Origin: Candidatus Dechloromonas phosphoritropha
GTDB taxonomy: Bacteria; Pseudomonadota; Gammaproteobacteria; Burkholderiales; Rhodocyclaceae
Direction of reading: 5' to 3'
Assembly (NCBI GenBank): GCA_016722705.1
Contig: JADKGN010000004.1
Coordinates: 1,674,001 to 1,738,000 of the forward strand
DNA length: 64,000 nucleotides
In this document: in pieces, positions 1 to 8,982 of the stretch
Layout of the letters: every line of letters begins with the position of its first letter
Numbering within the stretch: the first letter of the stretch is position 1
Made by a program: the position numbers and the translations under genes
The notes under the pieces: generated by a model
The model's database searches: none
Told to the model about the DNA's origin: nothing
Seen by the model: only the letters and a program-made list of their open reading frames with translations

Positions 1-1
1 C

Positions 2-1372
2 GGCCACACGGGGATCACCGGCATTCCGCCAGTGGCGCTGTTCGGATGGGAGCTGAAGTCGGGGCGCGAGTTCTACTACCTGATCTGGATCGTCCTGCTG
101 TTTGCCATCGTCGCCATCCGGAACCTGCTCGATTCGCGCGAAGGTCGGGCGATCAGGGCGCTCCCGGGAGGCATCGTGATGGCCGAGGCGATGGGTGTCG
201 ATACCCAGCGCACCAAGATCAAGATCTTTCTGCTGGCCGCGCTGCTGGCGAGCGGTTCAGGCTGGCTCTACGCCCATCTGCAACGCTTCGTGAATCCGAC
301 CCCGTTCTCGCTGACGCAGGGTATCGAATACCTGTTCATGGCAGTCGTCGGCGGCATCGGCCACGTCTGGGGAGCCGTTCTCGGGGCGGGCCTGATCACC
401 ATCCTCAAGCAGTGGCTGCAGGACTGGCTGCCGCAGATTTTTGGCCAGAGCGGTAATTTCGAGATCATCGTTTTTGGCATCGCCATAATCCTGATCCTGC
501 AAAAAGCGCGCGCCGGGATGTGGCCGCTGATCATGCGCCTGCTGCCGGTGCGTACCCTGCGCCGTGAAATTGTGCAGGCGGAAATGCTCCCCAAACGCGA
601 GTCGACCGCACCGGGCGTCCTGCTTCTCGATGCGAGCGAGGTGACCAAGCGTTTTGGCGGCCTGGTCGCCAATAACAACATGGCGCTGACTGTGAAGGCT
701 GGCGAGGTCATGGCGCTGATCGGTCCGAATGGTGCCGGCAAGAGCGCGATGTTCAACTGCATTTCCGCAGCCAATCCGGCAACCGCGGGCAAGATCGCCT
801 TCCTCGGCGAGTCGACGGAGGCGCTGGCGGCGCGCGAGATCGCCCGCCGCGGCATGAGCCGCACCTTTCAACACGTCCGCCTGCTCGGCCAGATGTCGGT
901 ATTGGAAAATGTTGCCATCGGCGCTCACCTGCGTGGCCGCAATGGCTTCATCGCCGCGGCGCTGCGCCTTGATCGTGGCGAAGAGCATCGGCTGATCGCC
1001 GAGGCGGTTCGCCAGATCGAGCGGGTCGGCCTTGGCGAGCGCATGTTCGATCCCGCCGGCAGCCTGTCGTTTGGTCAGCAGCGTATCGTTGAAATAGCAC
1101 GGGCGCTGGCTTCCGACCCCTGCCTGCTGCTCCTCGACGAGCCGGCAGCCGGTCTGCGCTACATGGAAAAAAAGGCGCTCGCCGAACTGCTGCGCAAACT
1201 GCGCGCCGAAGGCATGGGCATTCTGCTCGTCGAGCACGACATGGATTTCGTCATGGGGCTTGCCGATCGCGTCGTTGTCATGGAGTTCGGCGAGAAGATC
1301 GCCGAGGGCCGGCCGGAAGAAATCCAGCGCGACCCGAAAGTTCTCGAAGCCTACCTCGGGGGAGTGGACTGA
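2..1372 (+). CDS. Branched-chain amino acid ABC transporter, fused permease (LivM)/ATP-binding (LivG) protein, 5'-truncated by window
   Basis: The frame is open to the window start; a GTG at 32 is internal, because the codons before it (GHTGITGIPP) continue a LivM-like permease. The first ~160 residues after position 32 are hydrophobic LivM C-terminal helices with the conserved VGGIGHVWGAVLGAG loop. A short linker leads to a LivG-type ATPase with Walker A GPNGAGKSA (~residue 231 counted from 32), signature SFGQQ and Walker B LLLLDEP. It would import leucine/isoleucine/valine or related amino acids at the inner membrane, with LivF as the second ATPase. LivM and LivG are usually separate genes; here there is one continuous frame with no stop. 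The stop overlaps the livF start by one base (TGATG). Confidence 0.9.
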   Translation, partial: GHTGITGIPPVALFGWELKSGREFYYLIWIVLLFAIVAIRNLLDSREGRAIRALPGGIVMAEAMGVDTQRTKIKIFLLAALLASGSGWLYAHLQRFVNPTPFSLTQGIEYLFMAVVGGIGHVWGAVLGAGLITILKQWLQDWLPQIFGQSGNFEIIVFGIAIILILQKARAGMWPLIMRLLPVRTLRREIVQAEMLPKRESTAPGVLLLDASEVTKRFGGLVANNNMALTVKAGEVMALIGPNGAGKSAMFNCISAANPATAGKIAFLGESTEALAAREIARRGMSRTFQHVRLLGQMSVLENVAIGAHLRGRNGFIAAALRLDRGEEHRLIAEAVRQIERVGLGERMFDPAGSLSFGQQRIVEIARALASDPCLLLLDEPAAGLRYMEKKALAELLRKLRAEGMGILLVEHDMDFVMGLADRVVVMEFGEKIAEGRPEEIQRDPKVLEAYLGGVD

Positions 1373-2136
1373 TGGTCACCAGGCATCCCCACCTGCACGA
1401 GCACGAAATCATCCTCGAAGAGAAGAACCTGTCGGTCTCGTACAGCAAGATCGAGGCCGTGCACGATATCAGCCTGACCATCGGCCGCGGCGAGATCGTT
1501 ACCGTCATCGGCCCCAACGGTGCCGGCAAGACGACGCTGCTGCTGGCATTGATGGGGCTGCTGCCGGCCGTCGGCAGCATCGTCTATATGGGCCATGCGC
1601 AAGGTCGCGAGCGGGAGGTCGAAGACCTGGTGCGCCACGGGATGACGCTGGTTCCGGAAAAGCGCGAGCTGTTTGCCGAGATGAGCGTCGAGGACAACCT
1701 GGTTCTCGGCGCCTTCGACCGCTACCGAACTGGTCACCGCGACCACATGGAAACCATGGACGAGGTGTTCGAACTCTTCCCGCGCCTCGAGGAACGCCGT
1801 GTCCAGCTTGCCGGCACGCTTTCCGGAGGCGAGCGCCAGATGCTGGCGATGGGCCGTGCGCTGATGGCCAAGCCCCGGCTGCTGATGCTCGATGAACCGA
1901 GCCTCGGGCTGGCCCCGCTGATCATCAAGGAAATTTTCCGCATCATCGCCGAACTCAGGCAGACGGGTGTCGCCATCCTGTTGATCGAACAGAACGCCCG
2001 CGCCGCCTTGCACATAGCCGATTACGGCTATGTCCTGGAAACCGGCGAGGTATCGCTGGCCGGTCCGAGCGGCGAGCTGGCGGCCGACCCGCGCGTCATC
2101 GAGAGTTACCTCGGCCTCGGGCACAAGAAGGGCTGA
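1372..2136 (+). CDS. livF: Branched-chain amino acid ABC transporter ATP-binding protein LivF
   Basis: 254 aa, the usual LivF length. Walker A GPNGAGKTT lies at residues 47-55, the signature LSGGE at ~150-154 and Walker B LLMLDEPSLGL at ~170-180, followed by the LivF-typical switch region with IEQNA. ATG overlaps the preceding stop by one base, so translation is probably coupled to the LivM-LivG fusion. LivF pairs with the LivG domain as the second nucleotide-binding subunit. The exact substrate (branched-chain amino acids, urea or aromatic amino acids) cannot be read from the ATPase. It ends 37 bp before a convergent gene; a short CCCC/GGGG hairpin sits after the stop but has no T-run. Confidence 0.9.
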   Translation: MVTRHPHLHEHEIILEEKNLSVSYSKIEAVHDISLTIGRGEIVTVIGPNGAGKTTLLLALMGLLPAVGSIVYMGHAQGREREVEDLVRHGMTLVPEKRELFAEMSVEDNLVLGAFDRYRTGHRDHMETMDEVFELFPRLEERRVQLAGTLSGGERQMLAMGRALMAKPRLLMLDEPSLGLAPLIIKEIFRIIAELRQTGVAILLIEQNARAALHIADYGYVLETGEVSLAGPSGELAADPRVIESYLGLGHKKG

Positions 2137-2173
2137 ATCCCCAGTCGGGGAGCGGAGGCGCGGTGCGGTCGGG

Positions 2174-4144
2174 CTACTGCATGCCCCTTTCCTCCCGGCG
2201 GTTGTTGTGGCCGGGATTGCCTCCCCGATCGCCATGTCCCGCCGGTCGTGCCTCTGGTCGCGACATTTCGCGCATCGTGGCTGGCTGTGCAGGCATGGGC
2301 CTTGGCGCCTCGCGCACCATCGGTGCCGGCGGCCGTTCGTGTGGCGGCGGTTCGCGCCGAGGTTCGCGTGGCGCGGGAGCCGAACGCGGCATCTCGCGCA
2401 TCGGAGCGGAAGTTGGCGGCATGCGCATCGACTGGACAGGCTCGCGTGGCATTGGCACTGCCGGGCGCTCTTGTAACTGTTGCTCACGAAGTCTGTCACG
2501 CCGTGGTTCCTGGGCAGTGACGCCGGGGTGTGGCATATCGCGCATTGATGGTGGTGCCAGACGCGACGGCTCCGGAGCGGGTGACAAAGAGGGTATCGCT
2601 GGCGTCTGGCGGGTGCGCTGTTCCACCCGGGGCGCTTCCGGAATCACTGACGGGCTCGGCACCGCCCTGCCCGGCTGACGCTCCTCCGGAACAGGAAAGC
2701 GGCTGCGGTTCTCCAGGTTGCGGCTATCGTCCGGGCCCATGCGGAACGGCTGCCGTACTACCTCTCGCCGCGTGTCCGGGGCAGCCTGAGGCGCCAGCAC
2801 AGCCGGTTGCGGCGTCCGCTCCGACTGGCGGGCAGTGCGCGACGCCCCGGGGCCGGGTGTGAGCCACCCGCTGTCGGGCGCATGCGCGGCCGTCGGAGCC
2901 TGCCCGAGTTCCTGGCGGTCACGTGGTCGAATGGCAGCCCGGTCGATCGGCCTGCCGTCGCGGAATGTGCTCGTCGGCACGACGGTGACGGCATGCGGCT
3001 GTCGGTGGTACGCGTAGTCCGGCCGGTAGTCGGGCCGCAGCGCGCGATCGACGTCGGCGGCATTCTTGACGTGCGTGACATTGAGCTGGCGGATGTAGTT
3101 CGGACTAGTGCGGTAGGCCGGCACATAGACTTCACGCGGAGCCAGCGGGAACCAGCCGACCGCCGGTGCCGAGCCGGACCTGAAGCCGGCGCTCCAGCCC
3201 GGGTTGCCGACCCAGCCAACCAGCGCCGGCGCGTAGACCGGGCGCGCGACATAGGTGCCCGGAGCCCAGCCCCAGCGCCCGCGAACCTGAACCCAGCGCC
3301 CGTAGTGGAAGGGTGCAAACCCCCAGGGGGCGGCGTCGACCCAGGTCCACCCCCATGGTGCGACCCAGGCCCAGCGGCCATCGCGGTAGGGTGCCCAGTC
3401 GGCGGCGACGGCCCTGGGATACCAAATCGAGCCGTAATCGGCTGCCGTGCTCCAGTCACCGTGGTTGTCGAGATCCTCATAGCCGGTCATGTAGGGCGAC
3501 ACGTTGCGCCGTGCCAGTGTGGATTTCTCGCGGTTGTCGCGGGCCGAAACCCAGGCATCGAAATCGTCGCCGTAGCGGGCAGCTTCGATGGTGAGTACGC
3601 CACGATCGTCGATGGTGACCATCTCGCCAGCACGCAGGGTGACCGGGCGCTCGTTGGCGTAAATCTCGGCCGAGCCCGACTGGGCAGCAATGATGGTTCG
3701 GTCAGGTGCTACCTCGAAGCGATAGCGCCCCATCCCGGAAAACCGAACCTGCCCCGCAGGCGTCGTGACCGCGAGATCGTCGGCTTGATCGCGATCGTGA
3801 ATTGTGACGGCCAGCGTGCCACCATGCAGCAGGAGGCTTACGCCGCGGTCGTCGACGGCGGCGAATTCCGCTTCGCTGTCGTCGCTGAGCCGGAAGGCGG
3901 TCGAGCCGATCCAGATCTCCGCCCTGGCGCCTTGCTCGGTGTCAACGATGGCGCCGCTGCTGACCGGCCAGTTGACCAGGGCCGGGCCGCCAGCGTCCTG
4001 TTGATTGGTGCGGAATGTCACGTTGCCCTCGACCTCGGACAGGCGACCGACACGGGCCGGGGGGTCGATCGCTGCGTGCGCGGGTGCCAGGAGGGCGATC
4101 ATGGTGATCAGTGCGAAGACATGGCGAATAATGGAAAGCATCAT
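2174..4144 (-). CDS. Exported FecR-domain / DUF6600 protein with long Pro/Arg-rich tail
   Basis: 656 aa from ATG 4144 (ATGATG, GGAG about 6 bp upstream); a longer frame reaches 4318 but lacks a ribosome site. Residues 1-24 form a signal peptide ending in APAHA. Residues ~30-200 look like a FecR-type domain (VEGNVTFR, AEIWIGSTAFRL, VRFSGMGRYRFEV). Residues ~230-430 carry the Trp/Tyr/Gly-rich DUF6600 pattern (WAPYRDGRWAWVAPWGW, WGFAPFHYGRW). The last ~220 residues are low-complexity Pro/Arg/Met and probably disordered. It should be periplasmic or surface associated. The function of DUF6600 proteins is not established. The gene stands alone, convergent with livF and divergent from mnmG. Confidence 0.85.
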   Translation of the reverse strand: MMLSIIRHVFALITMIALLAPAHAAIDPPARVGRLSEVEGNVTFRTNQQDAGGPALVNWPVSSGAIVDTEQGARAEIWIGSTAFRLSDDSEAEFAAVDDRGVSLLLHGGTLAVTIHDRDQADDLAVTTPAGQVRFSGMGRYRFEVAPDRTIIAAQSGSAEIYANERPVTLRAGEMVTIDDRGVLTIEAARYGDDFDAWVSARDNREKSTLARRNVSPYMTGYEDLDNHGDWSTAADYGSIWYPRAVAADWAPYRDGRWAWVAPWGWTWVDAAPWGFAPFHYGRWVQVRGRWGWAPGTYVARPVYAPALVGWVGNPGWSAGFRSGSAPAVGWFPLAPREVYVPAYRTSPNYIRQLNVTHVKNAADVDRALRPDYRPDYAYHRQPHAVTVVPTSTFRDGRPIDRAAIRPRDRQELGQAPTAAHAPDSGWLTPGPGASRTARQSERTPQPAVLAPQAAPDTRREVVRQPFRMGPDDSRNLENRSRFPVPEERQPGRAVPSPSVIPEAPRVEQRTRQTPAIPSLSPAPEPSRLAPPSMRDMPHPGVTAQEPRRDRLREQQLQERPAVPMPREPVQSMRMPPTSAPMREMPRSAPAPREPRREPPPHERPPAPMVREAPRPMPAQPATMREMSRPEARPAGHGDRGGNPGHNNRREERGMQ

Positions 4145-4368
4145 CAACTCCGTCGATAGCGGTTGCAGGCAGAGATTGCCGCTCTTTAAAATAACGTGCG
4201 TGCGCCGGATCGGATGAATGGCGGTACCGGGCAAGTTGTTACCGATTGTTGCGGGGCGCCTCGGCCTTTCCTGGAACAGGTCGCAGAAGGCAGGTGAAAA
4301 CCTGTTATTTTTCAGCACTCTGACGTAAAATCCGCCACCCGTTACTGTGCCGCAATCCTCCTGTATCC

Positions 4369-6267
4369 ATGCTCTATCCCACCCGTTTCGATGTCATCGT
4401 CGTCGGCGGCGGCCACGCCGGCACCGAAGCCGCGCTTGCCGCAGCGCGGGCCGGAGCGAATACGCTGCTGCTGACGCACAACCTCGATACGCTGGGGGCG
4501 ATGAGCTGCAATCCGTCGATTGGCGGCATCGGCAAGGGGCATCTGGTACGCGAGGTTGACGCGCTGGGCGGGGCGATGGCGGCGGCGACCGACGAGGCGG
4601 GCATCCAGTTCCGCATCCTGAATGCCTCGAAAGGCCCGGCAGTGCGCGCCACGCGCGCCCAAGCCGACCGCGTGCTGTACAAACAGGCGATCCGCGGTCG
4701 ACTGGAAAATCAGCCCAATTTAACCATTTTTGCCGAAGCCTGCGATGACCTGATCGTTGAAGGCGACAAGGTCTGTGGCGCCGTGACCCAACTCGGCATC
4801 CGTTTCATGGCCGAAGCGGTGGTGCTGACCGCCGGCACCTTCCTCAACGGCAAAATCCACGTCGGGCTGGAAAACTACACCGGCGGGCGCATGGGTGATC
4901 CGCCTTCGGTGTCGCTGGCTGCCCGGCTCAGGGAACTTAATCTGCCGCAGGGCCGCCTGAAGACCGGCACGCCGCCGCGCCTGGACGGCAAGACTATCGA
5001 TTTCTCGGTGATGGAAGAGCAGCATTCAGACGATCCGCTACCGATCTTCTCGTTCCTCGGCAACGCCGCCCAGCATCCGCGCCAGTTGCCGTGCTGGATT
5101 ACCGAAACCAACGAGAAAACGCACGACATCATCCGCAGCGGGCTTGATCGCTCGCCGATGTACACCGGGGTCATCGAAGGCGTCGGCCCGCGCTACTGCC
5201 CGTCGATCGAAGACAAGATCCACCGCTTCGCCGACAAGAACCAGCACAACCTCTTCCTCGAACCGGAAGGCCTGACGACGCACGAGATCTACCCGAACGG
5301 CGTGTCCACCAGCCTGCCTTTCGATATCCAACTAGCCTTGATCCGCTCGATCCGCGGCCTCGAAAATTGCCACATCCTGCGCCCCGGCTACGCCATTGAA
5401 TACGATTTCTACGATCCGCGCGCCCTCAAAGACACGCTGGAAACCAAGTCCATCGCCGGCCTCTTTTTCGCTGGCCAGATCAACGGTACGACCGGTTACG
5501 AGGAAGCCGCCGCCCAAGGCCTGCTGGCCGGCATCAATGCGGTGCGTTACTTCAAGGGCGAGCCTGGCTGGTGCCCGAGACGCAACGAGGCCTACCTCGG
5601 GGTGCTGGTCGACGACCTGATCACGCGCGGCGTTTCCGACCCTTACCGGATGTTCACCAGCCGCGCCGAGTATCGCCTGAGCCTGCGCGAAGACAATGCC
5701 GACCTGCGCCTGACCGAACAGGGCCGCGAACTTGGTCTGGTCGACGATGTGCGTTGGACCGCTTTCAGCCGCAAGCGCGACGCCATCGCTGCCGAGCAGG
5801 AGCGCCTGAAATCGACCTGGGTCAATCCGAAAATCCTGTCGGCCGAAGAAGCAGTGCGCGTGCTGGGCAAGGCCATCGAGCATGAATACAGTTTGTTCGA
5901 GTTGCTGCGCCGGCCGGAAATTTCCTACTGCAACGTGATTTCGCTCGAAATCGACGGTCGACCGCAGGAGTTGCCGGAAATCGACGAGACCGTCGTCGAG
6001 CAACTGGAAATTTCCGCCAAGTATCAGGGCTACATTGACCGCCAGGCCGAGGAAGTCGCTCGTTCCGGCGCCTACGAGACCATGGCGCTGCCGACCGGCC
6101 TCGATTATGGGGCCGTCGCCGGCATCTCCAACGAGGTAAGGCAGAAGCTTGCCCAGCATCGGCCGCAGACCATCGGCCAGGCCTCGCGAATCCAGGGCAT
6201 TACCCCGGCCGCCATCTCGTTGCTGCTGATTCACCTGAAGCGCTTGAGCCTTGCGCGGGCGGCATGA
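4369..6267 (+). CDS. mnmG: tRNA uridine-5-carboxymethylaminomethyl(34) synthesis enzyme MnmG
   Basis: 632 aa, full length. The N-terminal FAD-binding motif VVGGGHAGTEA is at residues 11-21, followed by the MnmG signature CNPSIGGIGKGH (~46-57); the GYAIEYDFYDPR and TSRAEYRL blocks are also present. With MnmE it installs the cmnm5 group on U34 of tRNAs that read two-fold degenerate codons, using FAD and methylene-tetrahydrofolate. It is the first gene of a tightly overlapping mnmG-rsmG-parA-parB string; its TGA overlaps the rsmG ATG by 4 bp. The 224-bp gap upstream is shared with the divergent FecR/DUF6600 gene; a possible -10 (TAAAAT, 4326-4331) is present, but no convincing -35. Confidence 0.98.
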   Translation: MLYPTRFDVIVVGGGHAGTEAALAAARAGANTLLLTHNLDTLGAMSCNPSIGGIGKGHLVREVDALGGAMAAATDEAGIQFRILNASKGPAVRATRAQADRVLYKQAIRGRLENQPNLTIFAEACDDLIVEGDKVCGAVTQLGIRFMAEAVVLTAGTFLNGKIHVGLENYTGGRMGDPPSVSLAARLRELNLPQGRLKTGTPPRLDGKTIDFSVMEEQHSDDPLPIFSFLGNAAQHPRQLPCWITETNEKTHDIIRSGLDRSPMYTGVIEGVGPRYCPSIEDKIHRFADKNQHNLFLEPEGLTTHEIYPNGVSTSLPFDIQLALIRSIRGLENCHILRPGYAIEYDFYDPRALKDTLETKSIAGLFFAGQINGTTGYEEAAAQGLLAGINAVRYFKGEPGWCPRRNEAYLGVLVDDLITRGVSDPYRMFTSRAEYRLSLREDNADLRLTEQGRELGLVDDVRWTAFSRKRDAIAAEQERLKSTWVNPKILSAEEAVRVLGKAIEHEYSLFELLRRPEISYCNVISLEIDGRPQELPEIDETVVEQLEISAKYQGYIDRQAEEVARSGAYETMALPTGLDYGAVAGISNEVRQKLAQHRPQTIGQASRIQGITPAAISLLLIHLKRLSLARAA

Positions 6268-6881
6268 GCACGATGACGCTGGCGGCCGGCCTGACCACCC
6301 TTGGACTCGCCCTGCCCGACACCGTGCAGCAGCAACTGCTCGCCTTCCGCGACCTGCTGCTCAAGTGGAACAAGACCTACAACCTGACCGCCCTGCGCGA
6401 CCCGCGACAGGCCATTTCGCATCACCTGCTCGATGCGCTGGCGATCCTGCCACACGTCGGCGCCGGCCCCCTGCTCGATGTCGGCAGTGGTGGCGGTCTC
6501 CCCGGTATTCCACTGGCGATTGCCCGTCCCGATCTGTCGGTCACGCTGGTCGATACGGTGCAAAAGAAAACCGCCTTCCTGCGGCAGGCCGCGATCGAGC
6601 TTGAATTGAAGAATGTTGCGGTTCACCATGCCCGGGTCGAGGAAATGCGGGGACAATACGCCCAGATCAGTTCGCGCGCCTTTGCTGAACTGGCGCGCTT
6701 TGTTGGCGTAACCTGCCACCTTATGGCGCCGGGAGGGCGCTGGCTGGCGATGAAGGGGGCACGGCCCGATGACGAACTCAAGGCGCTGCCGGCCGACAGC
6801 GAGGTTGAAGCGATCATCCCGCTTTCCGTACCGGGGCTGGATGCTGAACGACATTTGATCATTTTGAAAGCCGGGTCATGA
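6264..6881 (+). CDS. rsmG: 16S rRNA (guanine(527)-N7)-methyltransferase RsmG
   Basis: 205 aa, the usual size (E. coli 207). The SAM-binding motif LLDVGSGGGLPGIPLAI is at ~70-86, preceded by the RsmG-typical NLTALRDP and HHLLDALAI. It methylates N7 of G527 in 16S rRNA with S-adenosylmethionine in the cytoplasm. It overlaps mnmG by 4 bp and parA by 4 bp (ATGA junctions), the ancestral order of the origin-proximal cluster of proteobacteria. Loss of this enzyme is known to give low-level streptomycin resistance in other bacteria. Confidence 0.97.
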   Translation: MSTMTLAAGLTTLGLALPDTVQQQLLAFRDLLLKWNKTYNLTALRDPRQAISHHLLDALAILPHVGAGPLLDVGSGGGLPGIPLAIARPDLSVTLVDTVQKKTAFLRQAAIELELKNVAVHHARVEEMRGQYAQISSRAFAELARFVGVTCHLMAPGGRWLAMKGARPDDELKALPADSEVEAIIPLSVPGLDAERHLIILKAGS

Positions 6882-7639
6882 AAATAGTCGCCATTACCAA
6901 TCAGAAGGGCGGTGTCGGCAAGACGACGACGGCGGTCAATCTGGCCGCATCGCTAGCCGTCGAAGGTAAGCGCGTCCTGCTGATCGATCTCGATCCGCAG
7001 GGCAATGCCACGACCGGCGCCGGAATCACCAAGCAGAAAGCCCTGTCCACCGTCTATCAGATGCTGCTCGGCACCGCCAAGCTGAGCGAGGTCAGCATCA
7101 GGACCGACTTTGCATTCGACATCATTCCCGCCAATCGCGAACTTGCCGGAGCCGAAGTCGAGCTGATCGGTCTCAAGGAGCGCGAATACCGCCTGAAGAA
7201 TGCGCTCCTTGCCGGCCACGCCAGTTATGACTTTATCCTGATCGATTGTCCGCCGGCGCTCAACATGCTGACGGTCAACGGCCTGGTTGCTTCCGACTGC
7301 GTTCTAATCCCGATGCAGTGCGAGTATTACGCGCTGGAAGGGCTCTCCGATCTCGTCGAGACCCTGCGCAAGGTACGGACCCATCTCAATTCTCGGCTCG
7401 AAATCGAGGGCCTGCTGCGTACCATGTACAACGCGCAGAGCACCTTGACCCGGCAGGTTTCCGGCGAACTGGAGCGCCATTTCGGCAACAAGGTCTACCG
7501 CACCATCGTGCCGCGCAATGTCCGGCTCGCCGAGGCGCCCTCCTACGGCAAGCCGGTCATCGCCTTTGACAAAAGCTCGAAGGGCGCGCAGGCGTACAGC
7601 GCGCTCGCCAGGGAAATTCTCGAAAGGGTCGCCTCATGA
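6878..7639 (+). CDS. parA: Chromosome partitioning ATPase ParA (Soj)
   Basis: 253 aa. Deviant Walker A KGGVGKTT lies at residues 10-17, with the catalytic Lys pair K10/K15; Walker A' LLIDLDPQGNATTG and Walker B FILIDCPPALN follow. It is a small chromosomal-type ParA without an N-terminal DNA-binding extension. It forms ATP-dependent gradients on the nucleoid and, with ParB bound at parS, segregates the origin region. The 4-bp overlaps with rsmG and parB suggest co-translation. The location next to rsmG and the atp operon is the normal chromosomal one, so this is not a plasmid module. Confidence 0.97.
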   Translation: MKIVAITNQKGGVGKTTTAVNLAASLAVEGKRVLLIDLDPQGNATTGAGITKQKALSTVYQMLLGTAKLSEVSIRTDFAFDIIPANRELAGAEVELIGLKEREYRLKNALLAGHASYDFILIDCPPALNMLTVNGLVASDCVLIPMQCEYYALEGLSDLVETLRKVRTHLNSRLEIEGLLRTMYNAQSTLTRQVSGELERHFGNKVYRTIVPRNVRLAEAPSYGKPVIAFDKSSKGAQAYSALAREILERVAS

Positions 7640-8490
7640 TGAAGATGAAAGGACTCGGCCGCGGTCTCGATGCGTTGCTCTCGGGCAGCGACAGGCCGCA
7701 TGGAGACGAACAGCGGAACCTGCCGGTCGACCGCCTGCGCCCCGGCAAGTATCAGCCGCGGACGCAGATGGATGAAGCTTCGCTGGGAGAACTGGCGGCG
7801 TCGATCAAGGCCCAGGGCATCATGCAGCCGATTCTCGTGCGTGCCGTCGACAGCACGCCGGGCGCCGAGCGCTACGAGATCGTCGCCGGCGAGCGGCGCT
7901 GGCGTGCCGCGCAACTCGCCGGTCTGGGAGAGGTCCCGGCACTGATCCGCAACATTCCGGATGAGCAGGCGCTGGCGATGGCGTTGATCGAGAACATCCA
8001 GCGCGAAAACCTCAACCCGCTCGAGGAAGCGCAAGGGCTGCAACGGTTGATCGACGAATTCGGCCTGACTCACCAGCAAGCTGCCGATGCAGTCGGCCGT
8101 TCACGCCCCGCCGCGACCAATTTACTCCGCCTGTTGCAGTTGACCGCAGCGGTCCAGGATATGCTGATGTCGAGCAAGCTGGACATGGGCCACGCCCGGG
8201 CACTCCTGCCGCTGGCCGGGGCGCAGCAGGTCGCGCTGGCCCAGCGCATCGTGCACAAGGGGCTTTCGGTGCGCGAGGCCGAGCGGCTGGTGCAGCACCT
8301 CCTGAACCCGCCGCGGAAAGCACCAGAAAAAGCTGTCGACCGCGATCTTCTGCGTTTGCAGGAGGAACTATCCGACGGCTTGGGGGCAAGTGTCGCGATC
8401 CATTCCAACAGGAAAGGCGCGGGCAAGGTCACCATTGAGTTCGGCAGTCTCGACCAGTTGGACGGCCTGATTTCGCGTCTGCGCGGGTGA
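7636..8490 (+). CDS. parB: Chromosome partitioning protein ParB (Spo0J)
   Basis: 284 aa. The N-terminus KGLGRGLDALLSG is the short ParA-contacting segment found in chromosomal ParBs. The ParB CTPase domain (~30-120) contains the GERRWRAAQLAGL block; a helix-turn-helix follows (~130-185, including QQAADAVGRSRPAATNLLRLL), then a dimerisation tail. ParB binds parS and CTP and loads as a sliding clamp. I saw no parS-like 16-bp palindrome in the window by eye, though an exhaustive scan was not possible. The start is ATG 7636 (ATGATG), overlapping parA by 4 bp. Confidence 0.97.
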   Translation: MMKMKGLGRGLDALLSGSDRPHGDEQRNLPVDRLRPGKYQPRTQMDEASLGELAASIKAQGIMQPILVRAVDSTPGAERYEIVAGERRWRAAQLAGLGEVPALIRNIPDEQALAMALIENIQRENLNPLEEAQGLQRLIDEFGLTHQQAADAVGRSRPAATNLLRLLQLTAAVQDMLMSSKLDMGHARALLPLAGAQQVALAQRIVHKGLSVREAERLVQHLLNPPRKAPEKAVDRDLLRLQEELSDGLGASVAIHSNRKGAGKVTIEFGSLDQLDGLISRLRG

Positions 8491-8554
8491 GCGATGGCGA
8501 AATCCGGAAGGCGTCGCCAATGCCGAGAAATAATGCTTTTGTGCGACGCAGCAT

Positions 8555-8583
8555 TTGACTCATCTATAACGCTTGATTACAAT
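8555..8583 (+). promoter_or_regulatory. Predicted sigma70 promoter of the atp operon
   Basis: TTGACT (8555-8560) and TACAAT (8578-8583) are separated by exactly 17 bp, five of six matches in each box. Transcription would start near 8590, giving a leader of about 20 nt before the GTG start of atpI. It lies in the 119-bp gap after parB. No T-rich terminator separates parB from it, so some read-through is possible. Confidence 0.75.
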
Positions 8584-8609
8584 GAGCGAGTTTTCAGTCG
8601 GGGCCTGTC

Positions 8610-8966
8610 GTGCACTCGCATGTGAGCTGGATACTCAGCCGACAAGCGGCGCTGACGGTAATCTTGGGTGTTATCACCTGGGCATCGGTCGGTAGCAATG
8701 CGGCAGTCTCGATTCTGATCGGGGGATCAATCGGCATCATCGCCAACGCAGGCTATGTCCTGCGGTCGATGCGGGTGTCGACAGGGGATGACCCGCTCAG
8801 GGCGTATCGGGCGCAGTCGGCCGGGGAGGGCTTGAAGTTCGCACTGACCTTCGCCGGATTTGCGCTGGTTTTTTGGGGGTACAAGGGAGTCTCGGCCTTG
8901 CCGCTCTTCCTTGGCTATGCATCAACCTTTGTCATCTTCTGGGTGGCACTCTTGAAGCAACGCTAG
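8610..8966 (+). CDS. atpI: ATP synthase protein I (AtpI)
   Basis: 118 aa, four hydrophobic segments, matching the small AtpI family in position and size. It starts at GTG 8610; the ribosome site is weak (GGGG about 7 bp upstream). AtpI is thought to help c-ring assembly or magnesium supply and is not a structural subunit. It is the first gene of the atp operon, 16 bp before atpB. Confidence 0.88.
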   Translation: MHSHVSWILSRQAALTVILGVITWASVGSNAAVSILIGGSIGIIANAGYVLRSMRVSTGDDPLRAYRAQSAGEGLKFALTFAGFALVFWGYKGVSALPLFLGYASTFVIFWVALLKQR

Positions 8967-8982
8967 GCTGACTGGAGAAATC

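Noticed and set aside
2137..2173. Terminator between livF and the convergent FecR/DUF6600 gene
   Set aside because: The CCCC/GGGG hairpin is short and has no T-run.
4145..4318. 58-codon N-terminal extension of the FecR/DUF6600 protein
   Set aside because: The signal peptide and GGAG site fit the ATG at 4144; the extension has no similarity and lacks a ribosome site.
6878..8490. Plasmid-type partition module
   Set aside because: parA/parB lie in the normal chromosomal order between rsmG and atp, with no repA or plasmid features.
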